This document shows, in pieces, positions 1 to 8,683 of a stretch of 64,000 nt of DNA; the stretch's first letter is position 1; each line of letters begins with the position of its first letter. A program made the translations under genes and the position numbers. Location of the stretch: positions 1,178,001-1,242,000 of the forward strand of contig CAWIOF010000004.1 in assembly GCA_963837715.1 (NCBI GenBank), written 5' to 3'. A model generated the notes under the pieces. The model was not told where the DNA came from, ran no database searches, and saw only the letters and a program-made list of their open reading frames with translations. Source of the DNA: JANYLB01 sp963837715. Its GTDB lineage: Bacteria; Actinomycetota; Acidimicrobiia; IMCC26256; JANYLB01.

Positions 1-132
1 GAGGTCGACGTCGACGCGACCACCATCGAGGTGCGCCTCGCCCGTCCCGTCGACCTGACGTTCCTCGGGGTGCTCGGCACCCGCGACCAGACGATCGGTG
101 CCCACGCCACCGCGTCCCCCAACACCGGCTGA
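1..132 (+). CDS. C-terminal end of a TadE/TadG-like protein (partial)
   Basis: The first 44 codons of the window read through in frame 1 and stop at TGA 130-132. The visible tail alternates hydrophobic and charged residues and ends with a beta-strand pattern and GAHATASPNTG. That resembles the C-termini of TadE/TadG-type pilus-assembly pseudopilins, whose last strands often read V-x-A-x-A. The start and the diagnostic N-terminal membrane helix lie outside the window, so the family call is an inference from the tail only. A strong hairpin follows at once, showing that this is the end of a transcription unit. Confidence 0.4.
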   Translation, partial: EVDVDATTIEVRLARPVDLTFLGVLGTRDQTIGAHATASPNTG

Positions 133-148
133 CCCACGTTCCCAACGA

Positions 149-193
149 GGTCTGCACCTTCAGTCCCGCCTTCCGGGACGCACGGTGCAGACC
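149..193. terminator. Two-stage hairpin between convergent genes
   Basis: GGTCTGCACC at 149-158 pairs perfectly with GGTGCAGACC at 184-193. Inside it GTCCCG (163-168) pairs with CGGGAC (174-179). It sits between the end of the plus-strand gene (132) and the end of the minus-strand GGDEF-EAL gene (212), so it can serve both strands. There is no clear U-tract, which is common for actinobacterial terminators. Confidence 0.7.
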
Positions 194-211
194 CTTGGGG
201 TTCGGGTGGGA

Positions 212-3200
212 TCAGGCGGGGCGGAGGGTGGCGGCCACGGGGACGGCGCTGGTGGGGAAGGGGTGGAGCTGTTCGGCCGACTGGGGCCGGCCGAAGAGGT
301 AGCCCTGGCCGACGTTGCAGTCGAGGCGCTGGAGCTCGCGGAGCTGGGTCGTCGACTCGACGCCCTCGGCGACGCAGATCAGGTTGAGCGAGTGGGCGAG
401 GCTGATCACGGCGCCGACGATGGCGCTGTCCTCGGGTTCGCGGCCGAGGCCGTCGACGAACGTGCGGTCGACCTTCAGCGCCTCCACCGGGAACCGCTTC
501 AGGTACTGCAGCGACGAGTAGCCGGTGCCGAAGTCGTCGACGGCGAGGTGCACGCCCTGGGCCCGGAGCGCGCGCAGCGCACTCACGGCCGACTCGGCGT
601 CGTGCATGAGGGTCGTCTCGGTGATCTCGAGCCACAGGGTGTCGGGGTCGAGGCCGGTGCGGGCGAGGATGTCGGCGACGTCGTTCGCCAACCCCGGCTC
701 GGAGAGCTGGCGCGGTGAGAGGTTCACGCTCACCGAGAACCCCGGGTGTCCGGGCGGCATGGCCTGCTGCCACTCCACCGCCTGGCGGCACGCCGCTTCG
801 AGCACCCAGCGCCCGATCGGCACGATGAGGCCGGTCTCCTCGGCGAGGGGGACGAAGTCGTTCGGTTCCACCAGTCCGCGGTCGGGATGCTCCCAGCGCA
901 CGAGCGCCTCGACGCCGATCACGTCGCCCGTGGCGACCTGCACGAGTGGCTGGTAGAAGACGCGGAACTCACCCCGGTCGAGCGCGAGGTGGAGCGCGTT
1001 GCCCGTCCGCAGGCTGCTGACCGTGCTCTTGGTGTTGTCCCGCGCGTCGAACAGCACCGTGCACGACCGCCCGGCTTCCTTGGCCCGGTACATCGCGGTG
1101 TCGGCCTCGCGGAGGAGGTCTTCGGGGGTGTTGCACTCCGGGCTCGAGATCGCGGCACCGAGACTCGGGCTGATGTAGGCGGGGCCGTCGGGCAGTTGGA
1201 ACGGTTCGGCGATCACCTCGTGGATCCGTTCGGCCACGGCCATCAGGGTGCGGTCCTCGACGAGGTCGCCGCACAGGATCGTGAACTCGTCGCCGCCGAA
1301 GCGGGCCACGGAGTCCGACGGGCGGAGCGCCCTGCGCAGGCGGTCGCCCACCGCAGCGAGCACCTGGTCGCCGGTGGCGTGGCCATAGGTGTCGTTGATC
1401 CACTTGAAGTGATCGAGGTCGCAGAAGATCACGCCGACGCGGGTGCCCTTCAGTGCGGCGTGTTCGAGGGCGACGCGGAGCCGGTCGAGGAAGACCGCCC
1501 GGTTCGGGAGCCCGGTCATCGGGTCGTGGATCGCCTGGTGCGCGATGCGTTCGGCGATCGCCTTGCGCTCGGTGATGTCTTCGATCTGCGAGATCACGTA
1601 TCGCACGCCGCCGTCGGCCGCGGGCACCGCCGCCGCGCTCACCGAGGCCCACACGATGTGACCGTCGGCGTGGTAGTAGCGCTTCTCGTGCTGGTACCGC
1701 GTCAGTCGTCCGGCCGCGAGCTCGCGCAGCTGGTCGACGTGGGCGAGCGTGTCGTCGGGGTGGCTGATGGTGGCGATCGCAACGCCGGCGAGCTGCTCGG
1801 GCGTCCGGCCGAGCATCTCGGCGAACGCGGTGTTCACCCGGATGATCACGCCGTCGGCGTCCGACATGGAGATGCCGATCGGCGCGTGCTCGAACGCGAC
1901 CTGGAAGCGGGCCTGGGCCTCGGCCAGCTCGGCCTCGACGGCGCGCCGTTCTGTGAGGTCGCGGAGGTTCACGACGATGCCGCCCACCGCGGGTTGTTCG
2001 GTGAGGTCGGTGCCCATCACCTCCATCGGCACGAAGTGCCCGTCGGCGTGGATCGCCCGGATCTCGAGCGGTTCGCGCGTCGTCTCGTGGGCCGAGGAAC
2101 TCGGCGAAGCTCTCGATCGTCTTGGCCCGGTCGTCGGGGTGGATGAGGTCGAGCCCGTTGCGGCCGACGAACTCGTCGAGCGGGTAGCCCAGCACCACCG
2201 TGGCGGTCGGGTTGGCCCAGCGGATCTCGATGCCGTGGTCGATCACCAGGATCACGTCGGTCTGTTCGTTCACGAGGGCCCGGAAGCGCTCCTCGCTCTC
2301 GGCGAGCGAACGGGTTGCCTCCCGCACCATCACCGCGGCGCGGCGTTCGTTGCGTCGCCCGAGGTGCGCGATCGCGAAGAGAAGGAAGCTGACGAAGATC
2401 CCGAAGCCGAGCAGCAGGTCCCGGGCGCCGGTCAGCTTGGCCGACTCGGTGGCGAGCGTCATCCGCATGTCGAGCCGGAGGCGTTGGCCGAGCACCGAGA
2501 GCGTGGTCGCCCGTGAGACCACCTCCTGCGGCTTGGTCGCTCCGAACACGTCGGTCGCGGTGACGAAGCTCGTGCCACGGGTCCCGACTTCGGAGATGCT
2601 CAAGCCGTGCAGACGCCCGACGCGCTCGAGCACCTCCGACGCGAGCACGTCGGGGTTCATGAGGGTCGCGGTCCAGCCCTGGAACTCGTCGTTCGCGTCG
2701 TGGGCGCCCGACAACGCGGCGAGGATCTCCGGTCGGGTGCCGCCGGTCGCTTCGCCCGTGCCCTGGAAGATGTTCGTGAGGCGCAGCTCGTCTGAGTCGC
2801 GGGTCGCCTCGACCGCCGCCGGGTCGACACCCAACGCCCCGCTCGACGACTCTCCGCTCACGCTGAGCCCGCTTGATTCCACGTACGCGTAGGCGAAGCC
2901 GTCGTCACCTCGCGGCACCAACGCGGCCATGCCGGTGGATCCGGCGGCGTGGATCGCCAGCCGCCGTTCGTCGACGAAGGTCCGGAGGGCGGCCTCGTCG
3001 ACCGTGCCGTCGGCGAACGCGACCGCCGCCGCGTCGCGGGCCTCGATCCCGGCCGCGCCGATGAGACCACGGATGCCGGCCCGGGTGGCGAGCACCGTTC
3101 GCTTGTCCGCGCCGGCGAGCTCACGGTCGCGCATCCGCACCGAGTTGGCGTACACGCCGAACGACACCCCGATCCCGATCGCCAGCACGATCCACGGGGT

Positions 3201-3308
3201 CATCGCGGAGCGGTAGATGCGGTGGCCGTAGCCGTCCCAGGCCGACGTCGGCCGGGGTCCGTCAGCGGCAGGTCCGGCCGCGAGAGGGCCGGTGGCGTCG
3301 TCGTCCAC
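212..3308 (-). CDS. CHASE-PAS-PAS-GGDEF-EAL c-di-GMP turnover protein (one frameshift)
   Basis: Membrane sensor that should make and/or break c-di-GMP. From a GTG start at 3308 the protein has a first membrane helix at about residues 36-54, an extracytoplasmic sensor region of about 240 residues that looks like CHASE, a second helix at about 298-315, then two PAS/PAC units. The GGDEF domain has an intact RFGGDEF signature. The EAL domain shows EALVRW, the DDFGTGYSSL loop and the AEGVES motif, so both activities look possible. The reading frame breaks once, near 2095, inside the first PAS. Upstream residues end at ESFAEFL and the next frame resumes with HETTREPLEI; removing one base joins them to give about 1031 residues. 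It is convergent with the preceding gene. A paralogous PAS-GGDEF-EAL protein lies at 45.6-47.7 kb. Ligand of the sensor is unknown. Confidence 0.88.
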
Positions 3309-3358
3309 ACCCTGGTGTCGGCAGGTGGACCGGCCTCCCTGAGCCCATTCCGGGCCTG

Positions 3359-4354
3359 TCAGTCCCCGTGTTCCTTGCGATGCCCCTCACGGAGCTCGTG
3401 CAACGCCTCGGGGGCGATGTCGTCGGGTTCGGCGACGGCGACCCGGCACTTCGTGACCGCCCGCAGCGTCGAGGTGCGCCGGCCGCCCTCGAGGAGAGCC
3501 CGTTCGCCGAGGACGGCACCCGGGCCGAGCTCGGCGACCACGTTGCCGTCGACCTCCACCGCGAGCACGCCGTCGAGCAGCAGGAACAGCTCGCGCCCTT
3601 CGTCGCCCTGCTGCACGAGCGTCTTCCCGACGCCGAGCTTCTTGAGCCTCGGCGACGCACCCGGTCGCATCATCGTGACCGAGAGCTCTCGCTCGAGCGC
3701 GGTCTCCACGGCCGTCGCGAACGCGGGGGAATCCTGGTTGCCCCACGGCGAGTGCTTGCCGAACGCCTTGTGGTACCAGTCCTTGTACTCGATGAGACCG
3801 GTCTTCGCGACGAGCTTGCGGTCGGCGTCGTAGATCCAGTGCCGCGGGAACGGGCTCGCGCCGACGATCTCGTGCTCGATCCGGCCGTCGGCGTGGAGGG
3901 TGAGCGCGAGCGTGGTCCACGCGCTCGGCGCTTCGATCTTGATGAACGGCGGGTGCTTCACCGTGCGGGGCGCGGGGGCACCGGTGCGTCCGCCCGCGGT
4001 CTGCACGAACTTGACCCAACCGTCGCCGACCTCGGGTTCGCTCTGGAGATCGGGGAACGGCATCGCTTCGAGGGTGACCTCGGTGACGGCGAGGTTCATC
4101 GTCGTCTTGGCAATGTGCCCGCGCCCCGAGTAGCCGAAGTCGACGATCCGCCCGTCGTCGACCTCGATCCACGCCTGGAGGTCGTTCGCGAACCGGAACC
4201 GGCCCGCGGCGGCCATCACACCCAGGTCGTCGAGCACGTCGGGGGGCGGGTCGTCGTAGCTGGCGATGCCCATCGTGAAGGGGAGCTTCATGGAGCCCTG
4301 GATCGCCTGGGACGGGATCCACGACACGCTCGTCACCGATGATGCGATGCGCAT
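3359..4354 (-). CDS. Cyclic nucleotide-binding domain protein without DNA-binding domain
   Basis: 331 residues. The last third is a cNMP-binding (Crp-type cap) beta-roll: GKTLVQQGDEGRELFLLLDG, then the phosphate-binding-cassette-like GAVLGERALLEGGRRTSTL. No helix-turn-helix follows, so this is not a Crp-type regulator. The N-terminal 230 residues are a soluble domain I cannot name, with aromatic-rich strands such as HWIYDADRK. The ATG at 4354 is preceded by a strong GGAGGAGG ribosome site. The gene lies head-to-tail with the secreted cupredoxin gene upstream and 50 bases from the GGDEF-EAL gene downstream, so the three may share transcripts. A nucleotide cyclase is encoded 650 bases away on the other strand and could provide its ligand. 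That link is inference. Confidence 0.75.
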   Translation of the reverse strand: MRIASSVTSVSWIPSQAIQGSMKLPFTMGIASYDDPPPDVLDDLGVMAAAGRFRFANDLQAWIEVDDGRIVDFGYSGRGHIAKTTMNLAVTEVTLEAMPFPDLQSEPEVGDGWVKFVQTAGGRTGAPAPRTVKHPPFIKIEAPSAWTTLALTLHADGRIEHEIVGASPFPRHWIYDADRKLVAKTGLIEYKDWYHKAFGKHSPWGNQDSPAFATAVETALERELSVTMMRPGASPRLKKLGVGKTLVQQGDEGRELFLLLDGVLAVEVDGNVVAELGPGAVLGERALLEGGRRTSTLRAVTKCRVAVAEPDDIAPEALHELREGHRKEHGD

Positions 4355-4370
4355 GCTGCCTCCTCCTTCG

Positions 4371-4841
4371 TCACGTCACCTTGATCGACGCCTTCATCCC
4401 CTGCACGAAGTGCGGAGGAGCATCATCGCTGTCCTGGGCGAAGCAGACCAGCCCGTAGGTGCCCTTCGTCAGCTTCGTGGTGAGCGAGGCGGTCGTGGTG
4501 GCTGCGTTCTGCGGGTCGATGTCGACCGAACCCACGAACTCGATGTACTGGTCGGCCTCACCCTCCGGCATCTGCAGGAGATCGTCGAGGGTCTTCCCCG
4601 CACCCGGCTTGATCTTCACGAGGACCGTCATGTGGTCCATCGTGCCGGTGTTGCGGACCACGAACGTGGTGCGCCCGGCGGAGAGGGTCTTCGGGACCCC
4701 CTTGAACTTGTAGTCGACCATGTTGACCTTCACGACCTTGGCGTCCGCCGCCATCGCCGGCGACCCGACGAGGGTCACCGCGAGCAGCCCCGCTCCGCAC
4801 GCTGCCGCCACCGTCTTCGACCATCCCCGCATGCCCCGCAT
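4371..4841 (-). CDS. Secreted cupredoxin-like (type 1 copper) protein
   Basis: 156 residues. The start is the ATG at 4841, preceded by AGGAG at seven bases; an open frame continues upstream but has no support. Residues 1-32 are a Sec signal peptide with an AMA-AD cleavage site. The mature part is a single beta-sandwich. It carries the His-Cys-His-Met set of type 1 copper ligands: His in MDHMTV, then Cys in GLVCF, His in APPHF and Met in VQGM near the C-terminus. This predicts a blue copper electron carrier or copper-binding protein outside the membrane. It lies directly upstream of the cNMP-binding protein gene. A different role, such as copper storage or a degenerate cupredoxin, cannot be excluded. 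Confidence 0.7.
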   Translation of the reverse strand: MRGMRGWSKTVAAACGAGLLAVTLVGSPAMAADAKVVKVNMVDYKFKGVPKTLSAGRTTFVVRNTGTMDHMTVLVKIKPGAGKTLDDLLQMPEGEADQYIEFVGSVDIDPQNAATTTASLTTKLTKGTYGLVCFAQDSDDAPPHFVQGMKASIKVT

Positions 4842-4973
4842 CGAACAACTCCTGTCGTCGGCCGGTTCCCGGCTCAGGGTGCTCACGCTATGGAGGTGGG
4901 ACCTCCGCGACGAGGGCGCGGCCATGCGGATCGGTGGGGGTGCCAGCACCCGGGGGGAGTGCGGCCCCCACAC

Positions 4974-5004
4974 TTGCCCGAGGGGGTGGTGGTCGACCGA
5001 CAAT
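4974..5004 (+). promoter_or_regulatory. Putative leaderless promoter of the REC-cyclase gene
   Basis: TTGCCC at 4974-4979 and GACAAT at 4999-5004 are 19 bases apart, and GACAAT lies exactly six bases before the GTG at 5011. The rest of the divergent 4842-5010 gap shows nothing else recognisable. Confidence 0.4.
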
Positions 5005-5010
5005 GGGCGG

Positions 5011-6336
5011 GTGCCCGCCGAGACGATCACCGTCTTCCTCGCCGACGACAACCTGATCGTTCGCGAAGGAGTACGCGCCCTGCTCGGCCTCGAAGCCGAT
5101 CTCGAGATCGTCGGGGTCGGGGCCGACTACGACGAGCTCGTCGACGGAGCGAACGCAGCCAACCCCGATGTGATCGTCACCGACATCCGGATGCCCCCCA
5201 GCTTCCAGCGCGAGGGCATCGACGGTGCGCTCGAGGTCCGCAAGGGCCATCCCGGTACCGGCATCGTCGTCCTCTCCCAGTACGACGAACCCGAGTACGC
5301 GATCTCGCTCTGGCCGAGGGAGCCGCCGGGTGCGCCTACCTGTTGAAGGACCGGATCGCCGAAGGCGACCAGCTCGCCCGGGCGGTCCGGGAGGTGGCGA
5401 CCGGCGGTTCGATGCTCGACCCGTCGATCGTCGCAGCGCTCGTCCATCCCGTGACCGACGCCGGCGGGCTCAGCCCCGATGAGGAACAGCTCCTGCGGCT
5501 CATCGCGGAGGGCAAGCCGATCAAGGCGATCGCCGCGGCGCAGCACACCACCCCGGCGTCGGTGTCGGAAGCGATCCAGAAGCTGTTCCTGAAGCTCGCC
5601 GAGGCCGCGAGCGCCGGTGTCCACGGCGCGTTGCAGCGCCTGCAGTCGCTCCACCAGGCGATCATCGACCGCGAGGAGCAGGGTGAGACCCTCAGCCGCC
5701 TCCTCCCCGGGGGGATCGCAGAGAAGCTGCGGACCGAGGGTCGCAACATCGGTGAGACCGAGAACCTCGAGGTGACGGTCCTCATGTCCGACATCCGCGG
5801 CTACTCGACGATCGCGGAGCACGCGCAACCGAGCGAGCTCGCCCGGCAGCTCAACGAGCACCGGGCGGAGATGAATCGGGCGATCCTCGGCGCCGAGCGG
5901 CACGGTGATGCAGTTCGTCGGCGACGCGGTGATGGCCGTGTTCGGCGCACCGACCCCGCAGGCCGACCACGCCGACCTCGCCGTGGTCGCAGCGCAGGCC
6001 ATGCACGAGGCGCAGGACGCAGTGAACGCGCGCTGGATGGCCGAGGACCTCCCGAAGTTCCGCCTGGGGATCGGACTCTCGACCGGCGAGGTCGCCGCCG
6101 CGCTGCTCGGCTCCGACGAACGGCTCGAGTACACCCTCGTCGGCGACGTCGTGAACCTGAGCCAGCGGCTCCAGCAGTGGGCCGACCCCGGCGAGACCGT
6201 GCTCAGCGAGCCGACGTGGGCCGCGCTCGGGACCCCGGTCGACGCCACCGAGCTCGAGCCGCAGACCGTGAAGGGTCGCGACCAGCCGGTCACCGCCTAC
6301 AAGATCGCGGCCGCCGAGGGATCGACGGGCGGCTGA
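5011..6336 (+). CDS. Response regulator fused to a class III nucleotide cyclase (REC-HTH-CYC; two frameshifts)
   Basis: About 441 residues when corrected. Residues 1-125 are a receiver domain with FLADDN and the phospho-acceptor in VIVTDIRMPP. Next comes a LuxR/NarL-like helix-turn-helix (LSPDEEQLLRLIAEGKPIKA), then a short coiled linker. The C-terminal half is a class III adenylyl/guanylyl cyclase: metal-binding Asp in LMSDIRGYST and FVGDAVMAVFG, and the transition-state Asn/Arg in VVNLSQRL. Frame breaks lie near 5313 (net -1, restoring ISLLAEGAAG) and near 5897 (net +1, restoring LGADGTVMQF). Phosphorylation would be expected to switch cyclase activity. The HTH may be vestigial or serve dimerisation. 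The plain NarL-type paralog at 6428-7100 shares the receiver sequence and faces this gene tail-to-tail. Whether the product is cAMP or cGMP cannot be told with confidence. Confidence 0.8.
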
Positions 6337-6348
6337 ACCGGCCCTGAT

Positions 6349-6430
6349 GGTCGAATCCGCTGCGCCGGCTCGATCGCTCACCGGTTGGCGATCCGTGAGT
6401 ATGTGTCCGCCGGCTCGGCTCCTTCTCCTA
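6349..6430. repeat. Dispersed intergenic repeat, copy 1
   Basis: About 80 bp containing the two conserved blocks of the family: a left block with CGCCGGCTCGATCGCTCACC and a right block TGTCCGCCGGCTC followed by CCTTCTCC. It fills the space between the convergent cyclase and NarL-type genes and runs into the latter's stop codon. See the other copies at 11721, 15281, 23369, 49436 and 52527. Confidence 0.75.
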
Positions 6431-7100
6431 CTGGTCGGAGAGGTAGAGCAGGACCGCCTTGACCCGGCGGTGGACGTCGGGCTCCTCGGAGAGGCCGAGC
6501 TTCGAGAAGATCGCGTTGATGTGCTTCTCGACCGCGCGTTCCGACAGCACGAGCGACGCGGCGATCGCGGCGTTGTTCTTGCCCTGCGCCATCTCGCCGA
6601 GGGTCTCGCGCTCCCGAGGGGTGAGGCGGTCGAGCGGACCGTCGACCGGCGTGGCCCGGGCCGCGACCAGTGCGTCGACGACCTTCGCGTCGATCACGGA
6701 ACCGCCCGCCGCGACGTTGCGGATCGCATCGACGAGCTGGGCGAGGTCGGAGACCCGCTCCTTGAGCAGGTAGGCGCGCCCACCCGAGCCCTGGCCGAGG
6801 AGGGTGAGTGCGTACCCGGGCTCGATGTACTGCGAGAGCACCACCACACCGATCTCGGGGTGGGTCTCGCGCAGGGTCTGCGCAGCACGGATTCCCTCGT
6901 CGGTTCCGGTGGGAGGCATGCGGATGTCGGTGAGCACGACATCGGGCGGATCGGCTTCGACCGCGGCGAGGAGCTCATCGAGGTCGGCGCAGGCCGCGAT
7001 CACCTCGACTGCCGGGATCGGTGGCGAGGAGGCGCACGACCGATTCGCGGACGAGGAAGCTGTCTTCAGCGAGGACGACTCGGATCGGTTGCTCGGACAC
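6428..7100 (-). CDS. NarL/FixJ-family response regulator (one frameshift)
   Basis: About 223 residues once one extra base near 7015 is removed (the frame before it ends LLATDP and the next resumes with VEVIAACADL). The start is taken as GTG 7100 (SEQPIRVVLAEDSF). The receiver domain has AEDS and the phospho-acceptor in VVLTDIRMPP. The C-terminal LuxR-type HTH has the canonical LTPRERETLGEMAQGK and AVEKHINAIFSKL. The receiver part matches the one in the REC-cyclase fusion next door through long stretches (DELLAAVEADPPDVV against DELVDGANAANPDVI), so the two probably arose by duplication with domain gain or loss. No histidine kinase is adjacent; the cognate kinase must be elsewhere. Confidence 0.87.
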
Positions 7101-7152
7101 GACCCGTCACGCTATCGGGGCGACCTCCAGCCGGTGTGCACGGCGAGGAGGC

Positions 7153-7392
7153 TCAGCCGGCGCGGGGAAGCTCGGCTTCGGTCGTGGCCGCGAGGAGTGC
7201 CTGCCGAGCGCTCGCGACACCTTGGCGACCGGCCCGCCGGGTGCGGGTGTCGATCCGGCCGGTGCGATCCGACGGGCCCTGACGACGGCGTCGGCGCGGG
7301 CGGTCGACGGGGTCGGATTGGGTTCGCGCCGCCGTGGGCTCACCGGTCGGGGTGCTCGTGTCGTTGGGGAGCAGTCGCAGCTGATTCCTCAT
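7153..7392 (-). CDS. Small basic protein of unknown function
   Basis: 79 residues, very rich in Arg, with a low-complexity middle and a C-terminal RAGRQGVASARQALL helix that looks like real coding sequence. An ATG at 7392 lies just after a GATACT box on the minus strand, so the message may be leaderless. It is divergent from iscS. No family recognised. The high GC makes a chance open frame possible, so the call is tentative. Confidence 0.42.
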   Translation of the reverse strand: MRNQLRLLPNDTSTPTGEPTAARTQSDPVDRPRRRRRQGPSDRTGRIDTRTRRAGRQGVASARQALLAATTEAELPRAG

Positions 7393-7423
7393 GTCATGAG
7401 TATCACCGGAGGGTGGGACAGTT

Positions 7424-7454
7424 ATTCCTCGGGGTGACCGGCGTCACCGGGGAA
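7424..7454. promoter_or_regulatory. Operator-like inverted repeat upstream of iscS
   Basis: GGTGAC (7433-7438) and GTCACC (7443-7448) form a perfect dyad around CGGC, and outer ATTCC and GGAAT words extend it imperfectly. It lies between the divergent small gene (7392) and iscS (7499), 39 bases before the iscS -10 box. A regulator site is a reasonable guess; the regulator is unknown. Confidence 0.4.
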
Positions 7455-7486
7455 TCACCGGGAATTCGGCTCCCAGGGGTGCCCCG

Positions 7487-7492
7487 TACACT
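7487..7492 (+). promoter_or_regulatory. -10 box for leaderless iscS mRNA
   Basis: TACACT ends six bases before the ATG at 7499, leaving no room for a ribosome binding site. This matches the spacing at several other genes in the window. Confidence 0.5.
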
Positions 7493-7498
7493 TCACGT

Positions 7499-8683
7499 AT
7501 GGAACCGACGCTGCCGACGGCCTACCTCGACTACGCCGCGAGCACGCCGGTGCGCCCGAGTTGCCCTGGCCGCGATGCTCCCGTTCTTCGCCGAGACCTT
7601 CGGCAACCCGTCGGGCAGCCATGCCGTCGCACGGGCCGCGAAGACGGCGTTGGAATCGGCGCGCGAATCGGTCGCTGCGGATCTCGGCGCCGATCCCGCC
7701 GAGGTCGTGTTCACCGCAGGCGGCACCGAGTCCGACAACCTCGCCGTAGAGGGCGCTGCCCGCGCGGCCCGGGAACGCGGGCTGGGGCGACGGCGTCGTG
7801 GTGGCCGCGTTCGAGCACAAGGCGGTGCTCGCGGCCGCGAGCCGGCTCGAGCGTGAAGGGTTCCGGATCGATCGACGCGCCCGTCACCGCAGGCGGGATC
7901 GTCGATCTCGAGGCGCTCGCTTCGCTCGTCGACGAGCGCACCGTGGTGGTCTCGGTGATGCTGGTGAACAACGAGGTCGGCACGCTCCAGCCGCTGGCCG
8001 ATGTCGTCCGCATCGTCCGGGCCCTCGCCCCACACGCGGTGGTGCACACCGATGCGGTCCAGGCGGCCGCGTGGGTCGACGTCGCTGGTGCTCGCGGCCG
8101 ACGTCGACCTCGTCTCGGTGTCGGCGCACAAGCTCGGCGGTCCGAAGGGAGCGGGCGCGCTCGTGGTCCGGGGCGACGACCGCGCTCGTCCCGCTCATCG
8201 AGGGCGGTGGGCAGGAACGCGGCCTGCGGTCGGGCACCAGCAACGTCGCCGGTGCCGTGGGCCTGGCGGCTGCGCTGCGTGCCACCGTCGAGACCCGGGC
8301 CGAGACCGTCGCGCGGGTCGTCCGGCCTGCGAGACCGCCTCGTGGCCGGGCTCGAGACGATCCCCGGTCTCTGGAGCAACGGCGATCCGGCCGCAAAGAT
8401 CGCCGGCAACGTGCACGTCGGGATCCCCGGTGTCGAAGCCGAGGCGCTGCTCGTGCTCCTCGACCGCGAAGGCGTCTGCGCGGCGGCAGGTTCCTCGTGC
8501 TCTTCGGGTGCCACCGAACCGTCGCACGTTCTCGCCGCGATGGGACTCGACCGCGACGACGCGCTCGCGTCGATCCGGCTCTCGCTCGGGTTCGCGTCGA
8601 CGCAGGCCGATGTCGACCGCGTGCTCGACGTGCTGCCGACGGCTGTGGCCCAGCTGCGCGGCGCGGTCGGTGTGTCGCGATGA
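7499..8683 (+). CDS. iscS: Cysteine desulfurase (IscS/NifS type; six frameshifts)
   Basis: PLP enzyme that removes sulfur from cysteine for tRNA thiolation and Fe-S clusters. The start YLDYAASTPVRP, the HTDAVQAAAW strand, the PLP lysine in SVSAHKLGGPKG, the GGGQERGLRSGT loop and the catalytic cysteine in SSCSSGAT are all present, but spread over different frames. Breaks fall near 7560, 7785, 7870, 8090, 8180 and 8325. Each is net +1, and removing one base at each restores a normal 392-residue protein. No key residue is lost, so the breaks look like sequence error rather than decay. ATGA overlap with mnmA implies translational coupling and a shared role in U34 tRNA 2-thiolation. The gene order iscS-mnmA is conserved in actinobacteria. 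Confidence 0.9.
   Translation: MEPTLPTAYLDYAASTPVRPSCPGRDAPVLRRDLRQPVGQPCRRTGREDGVGIGARIGRCGSRRRSRRGRVHRRRHRVRQPRRRGRCPRGPGTRAGATASWWPRSSTRRCSRPRAGSSVKGSGSIDAPVTAGGIVDLEALASLVDERTVVVSVMLVNNEVGTLQPLADVVRIVRALAPHAVVHTDAVQAAAWVDVAGARGRRRPRLGVGAQARRSEGSGRARGPGRRPRSSRSSRAVGRNAACGRAPATSPVPWAWRLRCVPPSRPGPRPSRGSSGLRDRLVAGLETIPGLWSNGDPAAKIAGNVHVGIPGVEAEALLVLLDREGVCAAAGSSCSSGATEPSHVLAAMGLDRDDALASIRLSLGFASTQADVDRVLDVLPTAVAQLRGAVGVSR

Noticed and set aside
746..2146. Long plus-strand open frame opposite the GGDEF-EAL gene
   Set aside because: Low-complexity His/Val/Gly/Arg-rich translation with no family motif; it is the antisense shadow of a high-GC gene. The same holds for 3368-4342 (+), 17425-18774 (-), 45013-46947 (-) and others.
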